This document shows positions 49,839-58,831 of a DNA stretch of 64,000 nucleotides, in pieces. The notes under the pieces were generated by a model, which worked only from the letters and a program-made list of their open reading frames with translations, was not told the DNA's origin and made no database searches. Position 1 is the first letter of the stretch; the number at the start of each line of letters is the position of its first letter. The stretch lies in contig CP136052.1 in NCBI GenBank assembly GCA_032620915.1, positions 2,922,001-2,986,000 of the forward strand. The letters run 5' to 3'. The stretch is from Oscillospiraceae bacterium NTUH-002-81. GTDB lineage: Bacteria; Bacillota; Clostridia; Lachnospirales; Lachnospiraceae. Made by a program: the position numbers and the translations under genes.

Positions 49839-51050
49839 TTACTTCATAGATTCCAGAATGGCGTCCGCCAGTGCTTCCAGCTCAGTGCGCTTGTCCGTGC
49901 CCATGGACGAGGCGAGGCTGAGCCGCTCGTTGAGCACCGTCATGTTCTTAAGCTCATCGTTGACGAATTTCTGCATGAGGTCACCGGACTTCACCGCCCA
50001 TGAGCCGTTTTCAATGATGGCAAAGGTGCGGTTTTGCAGATTCAGTGCCTTCATATCCATGAGGAAGTCATGCATGGCGGGGTAGATGCCGAGATTGTAG
50101 GTCACAGAGGCCAGGACAATGTGACTGTACTTAAACGCCTCGGAGATCAGCTGGGAGACATGAGTGGAGGACACATCGTACATCGCCACCTTGCTCATGC
50201 CCTTATCGCAGAGCGACGCCGCCAGCGCCTGCGCCGCGTTCTCCGTGTTGCCGTACATGGAGGCGTAGACGATGAGCACGCCCTGGGTCTCAGGGGCATA
50301 GCGGCTCCATGTGTCGTACTTTTCGATGAACCAGCCCAGATCCTTGCGCCACACGGGGCCGTGGAGCGGGCAGATGTACTTGATCTGATCCAAAACGCCG
50401 CCGGCCTTTTTCAGCAGGAGCTGGATGTGGGGGCCGTACTTGCCCACGATGTTGGTGAGATAGCGGCGGGCGTCGTCCAGCCAGTCCCGCTCGAAGTCCA
50501 CCTCGTCGGCGAACAGCTTGCCGTCCAGCGCGCCGAAGGTGCCGAAGGCGTCGGCGGAAAAGAGGACGCCGTCGGTGACGTCGAGGGTCACCATGGCCTC
50601 CGGCCAGTGAACCATAGGCGCGCCCACAAAGGTGACGGTGTGCTTGCCAAAGGAGAAGGTGTCGCCCTCCTTCACCTCGATGCACTCATGTCCGTCCACA
50701 TGGAAGCCGAACTGCCGCATGAGCATGAATGCCTTCTCGTTGGAGATCAGCTTCACCTTGGGATGGCGCAGCAGGACCTCCTCGATGCAGGCGGCGTGAT
50801 CCGGCTCCAGATGGTTGACCAGCAGGTAGTCCAGCTCGCGGCCATCCAGCACATACGCCAGATTTTCCAAAAGCTGGCGGCAGGCAGACCAGTCCACCGT
50901 GTCAAAGAGCACCGTCTTTTCATCCAGCAGGCAGTAGGCGTTGTAGCTTACGCCCCGGGGAATGGGAAAGCAGTTTTCAAACAGGGCCAGGCGATGGTCG
51001 TTGGCGCCCACCCAGTAGAGATCGTTCGTTACTTTACGCACGCAATACAT
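49839..51050 (-). CDS. FprA-type flavo-diiron protein, copy 3
   Basis: A 403-aa A-type flavoprotein, clearly more distant from copies 1 and 2. LLVNHLEPDHAACIEEVL (H-x-E-x-D-H), APMVHWPEAMVTLD and SADAFGTFGALDG supply diiron ligands, and IVYASMYGNTENAAQAL is the FMN loop. It follows the acyl-CoA dehydrogenase-EtfA-rubredoxin fusion by 22 bp. The rubredoxin domain of that fusion is therefore a likely electron donor, coupling substrate oxidation to O2 reduction; this is inference from order and domains. Confidence 0.93.
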   Translation of the reverse strand: MYCVRKVTNDLYWVGANDHRLALFENCFPIPRGVSYNAYCLLDEKTVLFDTVDWSACRQLLENLAYVLDGRELDYLLVNHLEPDHAACIEEVLLRHPKVKLISNEKAFMLMRQFGFHVDGHECIEVKEGDTFSFGKHTVTFVGAPMVHWPEAMVTLDVTDGVLFSADAFGTFGALDGKLFADEVDFERDWLDDARRYLTNIVGKYGPHIQLLLKKAGGVLDQIKYICPLHGPVWRKDLGWFIEKYDTWSRYAPETQGVLIVYASMYGNTENAAQALAASLCDKGMSKVAMYDVSSTHVSQLISEAFKYSHIVLASVTYNLGIYPAMHDFLMDMKALNLQNRTFAIIENGSWAVKSGDLMQKFVNDELKNMTVLNERLSLASSMGTDKRTELEALADAILESMK

Positions 51051-51072
51051 CTTATCTTACCTCCTTCACGGC

Positions 51073-52986
51073 TCAAGCCTTTACAAATTGATCCTTCGTC
51101 TCCGCGCACTCGGGACACACCCACTCGGCGGGAAGCTGCTCAAAGAGCGTACCGGGTGCGATCTCGCCGTCCTCGTCGCCCAACTCCGGCACATACTCGT
51201 AGCCGCAGCCGCTGCAGACGTAGCGGTCGCCGATGGGGGTGGGCTTCGGCGGCGTGGGCCGCTTCATCTTTACCATGGGCGGCGCGGGCAGCTTTTCGCC
51301 GCTATCCAGCGCAGCAGTGAGCAGGGGCAGGATCTCCTCCACATCGCCCACGATGCCGTAGTCGCAGTTCTTGAAGATAGGCGCGTTACCGTTCTTATTG
51401 ATGGCCACGATGGTGGAGGCGTCCTTGATGCCCTTAAGGTGCTGGGATGCGCCGGAGATGCCGCAGGCGATGTACAGATTGCCGGTGAACTTCTGCCCGG
51501 ACATACCCACATAGCGGTTCAGCGGCAGATATTTGAGAGTCTCCGCCACAGGGCGGGAAGAACCGATGGCCGCGCCGGCGGCCTTGGCCAGCGACTCTAC
51601 CAGTTTCATGTTCTTTTTCTCCCCGATGCCCTTGCCCGCGGAGACCACCCGCTCCGCCTGCGGGATGGGCGTATCCATAGGGATGCCCACGGAGAAGTCG
51701 TGACCATCCTTCTTCAGCGCCGCTACAAGGTCGGCCACCTGCTGGGCAGCATCCCCTTCCCGGAAGATGGTCTTTTTGCGAATGCCGGTGATGGGCGCGG
51801 GTTTCTTGGCCGCCGAACGGCTCTCGCCGCCGGAGCTCTTGCCCAGCCTGCCCACCAGATGAGAGGCGATGACCACCCGCTGGATCTCGTTAGTGCCCTC
51901 GTAGATGGTGGTGATCTTGGCGTCGCGGTAGGCCCGTTCCACCTCCATGCCCTTGAGGAAGCCACTGCCGCCGTGGATCTGCAAGGCATCGTTGGTGACC
52001 TCCAGCGCGATGTCCGAGGCGTACATCTTCGCCATGGCGGACTCCATGCCGTAAGGCGCGTGCTGCTCCTTCAGCTCCGCCGCGGAGTAGATGAGGAACC
52101 GGGCGCAGCGCAGCTTGGTGGCCATATCCGCCAGCTTGAAGGCGATGCTCTGCTGGGCCGCGATGGGCTTGCCGAACTGGACGCGCTCCTTGGAATAGCT
52201 CAACGCGTGCTCAAACGCGCCTTGGGCGATGCCCAGCGCCTGCGCGGCGATGCCGATGCGTCCGCCGTCCAGCGTGGACATGGCAATCTTGAAGCCCTCG
52301 CCCTCCTTGCCCAATAGGTTTTCCTTGGGAACCTTCACGTCGTTGAAGATCAGCTCCGCCGTGGAGGAGGAGCGAATGCCCATCTTGTCATAGTGGTCGC
52401 CGAACTCAAAGCCCTTCCAGCCCTTCTCCACGATGAAAGCGGAGATGCCCCGGGTGCCGATGTCCGGCGTGGTGACGGCGAAAACCACATAGGTGTCCGC
52501 CTTAGGGGCGTTGGTAATGAAGATCTTGCCGCCGTTGAGGAGGTAGTAGTCCCCCTTATCCAGCGCCGTGGTCTCCGTGCCGCCGGCGTCGGATCCAGCG
52601 TTGGACTCCGTGAGGCCGAAGGCGCCGATCTTCTCGCCCTTGGCCAGCGGAACCAGATATTTCTTCTTCTGCTCCTCGGTGCCATAGGCGAAAATGGGCC
52701 ATGAGCCGAGGGAGACGTGGGCGGAGAGGATTACGCCCGCGCCGCCGTCCACACGGGCCAGCTCCTCCACCGCGATGGCGTAGCTCAGGGCATCAAGACC
52801 GGCACCGCCGTACTCCTTGGGGTAGGGAATGCCCATCCAGCCCAGCTTACCCAGCTTCTTGACAGCCTCCTCGGGAAACTCATTGTTCTGATCCATTAAA
52901 AATGCGAGGGGCTTGATCTCCTCCTCCGCAAAACTCCGGATCTTCGCGCGCAGCTCTTCGTGCGCCGCCGTGGTTTGAAACAGCAT
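51073..52986 (-). CDS. Acyl-CoA dehydrogenase-EtfA-rubredoxin fusion protein
   Basis: A 637-aa protein holding a whole electron relay. Residues 1-380 are an acyl-CoA dehydrogenase ([45 protein letters not shown] then [16 protein letters not shown] with the catalytic Glu). Residues about 400-560 are an EtfA C-terminal FAD domain ([54 protein letters not shown]). Residues about 585-637 are a rubredoxin ([10 protein letters not shown] and [13 protein letters not shown]). Electrons would flow from acyl-CoA via two flavins to iron and then probably to FprA copy 3, next downstream. The EtfB-like half is absent. Confidence 0.92.
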   Translation of the reverse strand: MLFQTTAAHEELRAKIRSFAEEEIKPLAFLMDQNNEFPEEAVKKLGKLGWMGIPYPKEYGGAGLDALSYAIAVEELARVDGGAGVILSAHVSLGSWPIFAYGTEEQKKKYLVPLAKGEKIGAFGLTESNAGSDAGGTETTALDKGDYYLLNGGKIFITNAPKADTYVVFAVTTPDIGTRGISAFIVEKGWKGFEFGDHYDKMGIRSSSTAELIFNDVKVPKENLLGKEGEGFKIAMSTLDGGRIGIAAQALGIAQGAFEHALSYSKERVQFGKPIAAQQSIAFKLADMATKLRCARFLIYSAAELKEQHAPYGMESAMAKMYASDIALEVTNDALQIHGGSGFLKGMEVERAYRDAKITTIYEGTNEIQRVVIASHLVGRLGKSSGGESRSAAKKPAPITGIRKKTIFREGDAAQQVADLVAALKKDGHDFSVGIPMDTPIPQAERVVSAGKGIGEKKNMKLVESLAKAAGAAIGSSRPVAETLKYLPLNRYVGMSGQKFTGNLYIACGISGASQHLKGIKDASTIVAINKNGNAPIFKNCDYGIVGDVEEILPLLTAALDSGEKLPAPPMVKMKRPTPPKPTPIGDRYVCSGCGYEYVPELGDEDGEIAPGTLFEQLPAEWVCPECAETKDQFVKA

Positions 52987-53008
52987 ACGGGTACCTCCTC
53001 TTAAAATT

Positions 53009-53440
53009 TTACAGCTCGCTTGTATCTTGGGGATCGGATCCGCCGGTCAGCAGCCTGCGCAGGCTCACGGCGCGGAACGCCTCGTCCTGCTCTCGCTGCA
53101 AGGCCGCCAGCTGACAGTGGATGGCGCACCGCCCATGCTTGTCCTGCCAGCGGCATTCATATCCCGGCTCCATGCAGGCGCACAGGATGCCCCGCTCCCC
53201 CATGACCTCCATGAGATCGTAGAGGGAGGTCGCGCCCAGATCACAGGACAGCGCGCAGCCGCCGAGGGCGCCGCGGCTCACCCGCACCAAATTGCCGGCG
53301 GAGAGCTTGCGCAGGATCTGGTAGGCAAACTGATTGGGGATCAATTCCGTTTCCGACATCTCGGCCACCGAATGCTTCTCCCCGTCCAGCAGCACCCGCA
53401 AAATGCGCAGCGCGTAGTCCGTCTCTTTTGTGATGATCAT
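53009..53440 (-). CDS. Rrf2 family regulator with four-Cys loop
   Basis: A 143-aa regulator heading the fusion/FprA operon. TKETDYALRILRVLLDGEKH, PNQFAYQILRKLSAGNLVRV (recognition helix) and SRGALGGCALSC (wing). The loop CACMEPGYECRWQDKHGRC then AIHC contains several Cys able to bind an Fe-S cluster, so it may sense O2 or Fe-S supply. It lies 22 bp upstream of the fusion gene on the same strand and probably autoregulates the operon. Confidence 0.9.
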   Translation of the reverse strand: MIITKETDYALRILRVLLDGEKHSVAEMSETELIPNQFAYQILRKLSAGNLVRVSRGALGGCALSCDLGATSLYDLMEVMGERGILCACMEPGYECRWQDKHGRCAIHCQLAALQREQDEAFRAVSLRRLLTGGSDPQDTSEL

Positions 53441-53652
53441 GCTCCGAATCCTCTTTTCGCTTGCTTGTTAATGCCATCATATCAATCTTGATAAATTTTG
53501 TCAAGATAATTTTCAAAAAAAAATATCGCTTTAACACAGACCGCCCCAGCCCGGGTCAGCTTCGCTTTCCATTCAGCGAAAAGCCATGTTCCTTACAATT
53601 ATAGAAGCCGAAAAAGCTGTGCCGTGGCAGTCCGCCGAAAGCAGAAAAGACT

Positions 53653-53766
53653 ATGACTGAAAACCAGAAAGCGGAGAAATTGGTTGGGGCTCGCAGGGGT
53701 CGCCCACCCAAGGCGGATGAGGCGATCCCTGACAAGCCTAAGCCATCCAACCGAAACAAGCAATAA
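53653..53766 (+). CDS. 37-aa basic peptide with AT-hook-like motif
   Basis: MTENQKAEKLVGARRGRPPK then ADEAIPDKPKPSNRNKQ. The R-G-R-P core is that of AT-hook peptides. The ATG overlaps the end of another short frame (ATGACTGA), as in densely packed mobile-element operons. The ribosome binding site is weak. Probably a remnant or a tiny mobile-element protein. Confidence 0.4.
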   Translation: MTENQKAEKLVGARRGRPPKADEAIPDKPKPSNRNKQ

Positions 53767-53788
53767 AGTGCGTGCTTTTCATTTTATA

Positions 53789-53981
53789 TTCGACACATTA
53801 TGTTATGATAGGAAAGGTCAAGCTCCGTCAGTTCCAAAGCTGTCATTTTTGCGCGAATGGCCGTTGCCAGTACATCAATGCGCTTGTCAAGCCTTTATTA
53901 TCTTCTGGTAAACTTGAAATGATGTTTCCAGACAAACCCAAAAGCAAAAACCAGAAATACACTACCGTTCATTCCAAATAA
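53789..53981 (+). pseudogene. C-terminal stub of an AlbA_2-type regulator
   Basis: CANGRCQYINALVKPLLSSG then KLEMMFPDKPKSKNQKYTTV, the end of the winged helix typical of AlbA_2/ATPase regulators (P-x-K-P-x-S-x-x-Q-K-Y). Everything upstream is missing. It is followed by a strong terminator. Confidence 0.55.
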
Positions 53982-53983
53982 CC

Positions 53984-54029
53984 AAGAAGCAGGGCATTGG
54001 GTCTCATTTCCCATTGTCCTGCTTCTTTT
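53984..54029. terminator. Strong intrinsic terminator
   Basis: AAGAAGCAGG(G)CATTGGG / CCCATTG(T)CCTGCTTCTT with a TCTCATTT loop, followed by TTTT on the plus strand. Confidence 0.85.
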
Positions 54030-54053
54030 CATTCCAGATTATATTCGCATCAT

Positions 54054-54155
54054 TTACCCATACATCCAATAAATGTCCATGGTAATCTTGCTGCTTTCAT
54101 GGCCTGCCAGGTATTGAACCGTTTTGGGATCTAGAGAACACTGGCCGTCCTCATA
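54054..54155 (-). pseudogene. Tyrosine integrase, C-terminal stub
   Basis: SLDPKTVQYLAGHESSKITM then DIYWMYG and TAA. LAGHESS-x-x-T-x-D-I-Y is the C-terminal box (with His and the catalytic Tyr) of Tn916-type integrases. The body of the gene is missing. It begins right after the kdpE stop, marking the scar of a lost element. Confidence 0.7.
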
Positions 54156-54158
54156 GCG

Positions 54159-54860
54159 TTATTCTATTTTCATCATGCGGTAGCCCACACCAATATGTGT
54201 TTGAATATATTGTGGAGACTCCTCTGTTGGCTCCAGTTTTTTTCGCAATGTTGCCATAAATACCCGCAGCGAAGCCACATCGTTATCCCAACTGCGGCCC
54301 CAGATATTTTGTGTGATAAAGGTATGGGTCAGTACCTTGCCGACATTCTTGGACAGCAGACACAACAGCTTATACTCAATGGGTGTCAGGTGAAGTTCGT
54401 TTTCATCCAGATAAGCGCATCCCCCGGCATAATCCACTTTCAACTTACCATTCACAAATACAGAACTGGCAGTAAACATCTCTGCCGTCATCAGAGAAAG
54501 TCTTCGCTGCGTCACCCGAAGTCGTGCCAGCAGTTCTTCTACCGAAAAGGGCTTTGTCAAATAATCGTCCGCTCCGGCATCCAGCGCCTTGATTTTATCG
54601 TTATCCTCGCTTCGGGCGCTGATTACAATAATCGGAACATTGGACCAGGAGCGAACCGTTTGAATGACTTGAACGCCATCCATATCCGGCAAGCCCAAAT
54701 CCAGTAAGATGATTTCAGGATTGTGCGATGTGGCCTCCATAATGGCTGCCGAGCCATTGGGCGCTACCACATAACGATAATCATTTGTTTTCAATGTGGT
54801 TGTAATGAGATTTCGTACAGACGGATCATCCTCAACCACTAATATCAAAGGTTTATTCAT
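54159..54860 (-). CDS. kdpE: KdpE response regulator
   Basis: A 233-aa OmpR-type regulator. The receiver domain has the phosphoacceptor Asp in IILLDLGLPDMDGVQVI (near residue 52) and Lys in DYLTKPFS. The C-terminal winged helix begins at about 130 (HLTPIEYKLLCLLSKNVGKV ... GRSWDNDVASLR). It is controlled by KdpD, whose gene overlaps it by 8 bp, and normally activates the kdpFABC potassium ATPase operon. Only a kdpC stub remains near 60.5 kb, so its present targets may be the adjacent trk genes. Confidence 0.95.
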   Translation of the reverse strand: MNKPLILVVEDDPSVRNLITTTLKTNDYRYVVAPNGSAAIMEATSHNPEIILLDLGLPDMDGVQVIQTVRSWSNVPIIVISARSEDNDKIKALDAGADDYLTKPFSVEELLARLRVTQRRLSLMTAEMFTASSVFVNGKLKVDYAGGCAYLDENELHLTPIEYKLLCLLSKNVGKVLTHTFITQNIWGRSWDNDVASLRVFMATLRKKLEPTEESPQYIQTHIGVGYRMMKIE

Positions 54861-57546
54861 GAAGTTCTACCTCCCCTGCAGGTAATGTAAATTTAAAAGC
54901 AGTGCCATTTGGCTGATTGTCTGATACGGAAATCGTGCCGCCGTGGGCGGTCACAATGGACTTACAGAGGGACAGCCCCAATCCAAGGCTTCTGCGGCTG
55001 TCGACCACTTTATTGGCCCCACTATAAAACATATCGAAAATACGGGGTTTCTGCTCATCGGGAATCCCAGGGCCGTTGTCGGAAACGGAAACCGTGACCC
55101 ATTGCTCTTTTTGATCGGTATGTATTTCAATTACTGAACCGACAGGGGTATATTTGATGGCGTTGTCAACCAAATTGATAATCACCTGAACGATCAGCTT
55201 CGCGTCAATGTGGGCAAGGATAAAGTCTTTACCGCTGGTCACACGAATGGTGTGTTCTTTACTCTTTCTGTTGATGTGCTTCAGTGCTTCAGAAACGACC
55301 TCATCCATGAGTTCGATACTCCGAGTCAGATTGACCTGTCCGCCCTCAATTCGTGTGACTGCCAACAGGTTTTCAACGAGATTAATCAGCCACATGGAAT
55401 CGTCATAAATATCGGTAAAGGTCTGCTCCCGCAATGCATCGTCCATCTTTTTATAATTTGCAAGCAAATTGCCTGCGCTGCCGGAAATCGCTGTCAAAGG
55501 GGTTCGAAGATCATGAGAGATTGCCCGCAGCAGGTTAGCACGAAGCTGTTCATTTTGCGCCAGAACAGCCGCTTCCTCTTTTTCTTTGGCGTTTTTGATG
55601 TTTTCAAGTGCCAAAGCGCACTCGCCCAGAATAGAGAGGAGTACGCTGTTTTCGAAAGAGTCCAGCGGAATACCGTTCACCGCAATACCAGCCACTCCAT
55701 ATACATGCTGGTTGACCCGAATCGCAAGGTATAAACACTTTGCACTGGATAATGTATCTGTTGTGGCACCGGCGTGTTTATTGTTTCGGAAGACCCAATC
55801 GGCGACTGCTTTCTCGTTCTCAGAAATTAAATCTTCCTGAATGCTATTAACAGCACGAAAAACGTTAGGGGTGGCAAGTTCTTTACCATCAGACAGGTAG
55901 ACGACAATATCTTTTTTCAGCAGCTTCATGAGCTGCCCTGCCGTAGCGGTGATTACCGCATTCTCATCCTGCTCTTTTTGCAGAAGCTGGTTGGTTTCAA
56001 AAAGAATCTTTGTACGGTAAGCTGTATGGGCAGATTGTTTCGCATTTTCTTTCAGCCGGGTAGCGAGAGATCCGGAAAGCAGTGTTACTATAAACATAAT
56101 GGTAAAGGTAACAATATAGTTCGGATTGTCAAAATGGAATGTCAGTCTCGGAGTGGTAAAAAAGAAATTGAAAACCAGCACACTGACAACCGAGGTCAGA
56201 ATTCCGCACAGTCGGTTGGTTGTGATTACAGCGGTCACAAGTACGCCTAATATGTAAACTGCGATAATATTACTCTCCGTGAACCCAAGAGCGTCAAAGC
56301 CACAGCCAATTAGTGTAGCTACCAGCAATACGACGATACTCTTCAGAACATCACGCAGGGGCATCGCATCTACCTGCGCCTTTCTCTTTTTTTCCTGATA
56401 GCTGGTTCCTGTGCTGGCATCCGGTATCACATGAATATCCAGATTAGGTACGCTGGAAATCAGGCGTTCCGTCAAGGTGGGCTTGCTGAAAATATTCTTT
56501 CGTGCAATGGTACTTCGTCCAATTACGATTTTTGAGATGCCGGAAAGACGGGCAAATTCCGCAATCTGATAAGGCACGTCATCGCCATAACTTGTCTCAA
56601 TCGCAGCGCCAAGTTGCTGGGCCAGACGCTTATTATCCTGCAAACGCTTTTTATCATCGTCACTCATCGCCGCTATATTTGGCGTTTCCACATAAAGAGC
56701 GGTAAATGTCCCCCGAAAGGCTCTTGCCATCCTTGCAGCAGTCCGAATGATTTTTGCGTTGGATGGCGACGAGGAAAGACATGCCAGAATGCGCTCGTCT
56801 GTATGGTAATCGCCTCGGCTCTGTACTCTGGCGCTTTCCGTCAGCAAGTTCACCCGGTCAGCGCACCGACGGAGGGCGATTTCCCGCAATGCGGTGAGAT
56901 TTTCCAGCGTGAAAAAATTAACTGTTGCCCGCTGCGCCTGATCTTCCCGGTACACATTTCCACTTGCCAGTCGTTCCAGCAACTCCGCAGGCTCAATATC
57001 CACCAGTTCTACCTGATCTGCTTGATCAAAGGTGGAATCCGGAATGCGCTCCCGCACAAGAATTCCGGTGATAGAGGCTACTGTATCGTTGAGACTCTCG
57101 ATATGTTGGACATTTACAGTCGTATAGACATCAATTCCAGTATTTAGCAGTTCCTGAACATCCTGATACCGCTTCGTGTGCCGACTGCTTTCGGCGTTGG
57201 TATGGGCCAACTCATCCACCAGTATGAGCTGGGGATTTCGCTTGAGCGCAGCATCAATATCAAATTCACGAAGGGCCATTCCTTCGTAAGCAACTTGTTT
57301 CACAGGAAGCTGCTCCAAGCCGTCCAGAAGTGCCATCGTCTGGGGTCGGGCATGGGGTTCTATGTATCCAGCAACCACATCGATGCCACGCTCCTTAGCC
57401 TGATGAGCCGCCTGAAGCATGGCATAGGTCTTTCCGACACCTGCGGCATAACCGAAAAAGATTTTGAGTTTTCCGCTTTTCTTAGTGGATGTATCGTTAC
57501 GGATCGCACGAAGAAGCTGATCCGGATCTTGTCTTGGCAGTTCCAT
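54853..57546 (-). CDS. kdpD: KdpD sensor histidine kinase
   Basis: An 897-aa sensor of K+ limitation. KdpD domain with Walker A GYAAGVGKTYAML and Walker B ILVDELAHTNAESS, then a USP-like domain. Four membrane spans follow at about 400-490 (IIAVYILGVLVTAVITTNRL ...), a GAF-like domain, HisKA (RAISHDLRTPLTAISG with the phospho-His) and HATPase (NLVDNAIKYTPVGSV, DNGPGIP, GLGLSLCKSIV). The start at 57546 follows ATAGGAGGGTTAAA. It is complete and co-transcribed with kdpE, yet the kdpFAB genes are absent from the window. Confidence 0.95.
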   Translation of the reverse strand: MELPRQDPDQLLRAIRNDTSTKKSGKLKIFFGYAAGVGKTYAMLQAAHQAKERGIDVVAGYIEPHARPQTMALLDGLEQLPVKQVAYEGMALREFDIDAALKRNPQLILVDELAHTNAESSRHTKRYQDVQELLNTGIDVYTTVNVQHIESLNDTVASITGILVRERIPDSTFDQADQVELVDIEPAELLERLASGNVYREDQAQRATVNFFTLENLTALREIALRRCADRVNLLTESARVQSRGDYHTDERILACLSSSPSNAKIIRTAARMARAFRGTFTALYVETPNIAAMSDDDKKRLQDNKRLAQQLGAAIETSYGDDVPYQIAEFARLSGISKIVIGRSTIARKNIFSKPTLTERLISSVPNLDIHVIPDASTGTSYQEKKRKAQVDAMPLRDVLKSIVVLLVATLIGCGFDALGFTESNIIAVYILGVLVTAVITTNRLCGILTSVVSVLVFNFFFTTPRLTFHFDNPNYIVTFTIMFIVTLLSGSLATRLKENAKQSAHTAYRTKILFETNQLLQKEQDENAVITATAGQLMKLLKKDIVVYLSDGKELATPNVFRAVNSIQEDLISENEKAVADWVFRNNKHAGATTDTLSSAKCLYLAIRVNQHVYGVAGIAVNGIPLDSFENSVLLSILGECALALENIKNAKEKEEAAVLAQNEQLRANLLRAISHDLRTPLTAISGSAGNLLANYKKMDDALREQTFTDIYDDSMWLINLVENLLAVTRIEGGQVNLTRSIELMDEVVSEALKHINRKSKEHTIRVTSGKDFILAHIDAKLIVQVIINLVDNAIKYTPVGSVIEIHTDQKEQWVTVSVSDNGPGIPDEQKPRIFDMFYSGANKVVDSRRSLGLGLSLCKSIVTAHGGTISVSDNQPNGTAFKFTLPAGEVELHE

Positions 57547-57595
57547 TTTAACCCTCCTATCTGTCACTCAAGTAAAAGCGATTCCCTTTTTCAAT

Positions 57596-57601
57596 ATTAT
57601 A
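57596..57601 (-). promoter_or_regulatory. Extended -10 promoter of kdpDE
   Basis: Minus-strand TGT-TATAAT (-10 at 57596-57601), 50 bp before the kdpD ATG. No good -35 is seen, and the TG extension may compensate. Confidence 0.5.
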
Positions 57602-57618
57602 ACACACAACGTCAAAAC

Positions 57619-58137
57619 CTACATCTGCGACTGATCCACGGCAAATTTGTTCAGGCATCCAATGGAAAAATCGACGACAGGTGATTTTTTGGAATCCCTC
57701 CATAGTGCTATTTGTGTGATTTGATTCTGGGTAATCGGCTCAATGGGCAAGTCAGCATGTTCCATCACAACTGGGGCGCAACGAAGAAGCACCATCCGTG
57801 CATTATAATGAGTTTTTTTTGATATGTCTGTATTCTCTGGTAAAAAAATTATGTCCAATTTGTGTGTTTCCAGTTCTCTGCACAATTCACTTTCTTCTCC
57901 GCTGAAAATATGGATAGAGATATCCGGATGCTGCTTTCCGTAAGTCTCGAAAGCATCTGCGAGACCGCCTGCCATTAATGGGTTGGAAAAACCAATTCGC
58001 AAGCTGTTTTCGCCGTAAGTCAGAGCAGTTTCTTGTCTATTCCAATTGTTTTCCAGAAAAACATCCAGTTTATTCATCAGAAAATACCCAAAAATAAATA
58101 TAGCTGATGTACTTACAAGTAAAATAACATCCTGCAT
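57619..58137 (-). CDS. Membrane-tethered LysR-type ligand-binding domain protein
   Basis: A 172-aa protein with one N-terminal span (DVILLVSTSAIFIFGYFLMN) followed by a LysR-substrate-binding-like domain: NSLRIGFSNPLMAGGLADAF, QHPDISIHIFSGEESELCRE and ETHKLDIIFLPENTDI. There is no HTH, so it is not a LysR regulator. It is a periplasmic-binding-type sensor held at the membrane, lying between trkA and kdpD on the same strand. It may report a solute or signal to the K+ transporter or KdpD. The start at 58137 is the Met before the span. Confidence 0.72.
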   Translation of the reverse strand: MQDVILLVSTSAIFIFGYFLMNKLDVFLENNWNRQETALTYGENSLRIGFSNPLMAGGLADAFETYGKQHPDISIHIFSGEESELCRELETHKLDIIFLPENTDISKKTHYNARMVLLRCAPVVMEHADLPIEPITQNQITQIALWRDSKKSPVVDFSIGCLNKFAVDQSQM

Positions 58138-58173
58138 GGATTCACCCCCCAATTCCTTTGATTTTTCTTGAAA

Positions 58174-58821
58174 TCAAGTATGAAAGCACTTTTGCAAATT
58201 TCTGTTACTTCCCAACGCCAACATGGTATCTCCTGCTTTCAGCACTGTGTCTGAAGAAATAGATAACTCCAGCTTGCCGCTTTTCTTGATTCCCATAATG
58301 TTAATATTGAATTTTTTACGAATATCAAGCTCTCCAATCGAATGGTCCGCCCAATCTTTGGGAATGGGAATCTCAAACATGGCATGATTTTCATCCAGTT
58401 CTATGTAATCGAGAATGTGATCCGCACTGTAACGGATTGCTGTCCACTTTGCGAGCTGTTTTTCCGGGTAGACTACTTCATTTGCACCGTTACGCAGCAA
58501 AAATTTTTCCTGAACATCAGTTGCAGCTCTGGAAACTACAAACCTCGCTCCTAATTCACTGAGCAGAGAAGTTGTTTCCAATGAACTTTGAAAGTTGTTG
58601 CCGATGGCCACAATGCATACATCATAGTTGCGAACACCGAGAGATTCCAAGAAATCGGCATTCGTACTGTCTCCAATCTGTGCATTGGTAACAAGGGGCA
58701 GAACAGCCTCTACACGTTCCTCCGAAGTATCTACCGCCATCACTTGATGACCCAAATGATTTAAGTGCAGGGCAATATGCTTTCCAAATCGCCCCAGACC
58801 AATTAGAAGAATTGATTTCAT
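58174..58821 (-). CDS. trkA: TrkA/KtrA-type potassium uptake regulatory subunit, second copy
   Basis: A 215-aa RCK protein: LLIGLGRFGKHIALHLNHLG (dinucleotide site), VDTSEERVE, then an RCK_C domain from about residue 135 (HSIGELDIRKKFNINIMGIK). Partner of the TrkH 10 bp upstream. Compared with the 1-kb copy it is shorter and clearly divergent, so the two systems are not recent duplicates. Its position next to KdpDE suggests the sensor now governs a Trk-type system. Confidence 0.93.
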   Translation of the reverse strand: MKSILLIGLGRFGKHIALHLNHLGHQVMAVDTSEERVEAVLPLVTNAQIGDSTNADFLESLGVRNYDVCIVAIGNNFQSSLETTSLLSELGARFVVSRAATDVQEKFLLRNGANEVVYPEKQLAKWTAIRYSADHILDYIELDENHAMFEIPIPKDWADHSIGELDIRKKFNINIMGIKKSGKLELSISSDTVLKAGDTMLALGSNRNLQKCFHT

Positions 58822-58831
58822 AATGTCTCCT

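Noticed and set aside
50034..52317. Two open frames of over 400 codons on the plus strand
   Set aside because: Antisense to FprA copy 3 and the dehydrogenase fusion. There is no ribosome binding site and no recognisable domain.
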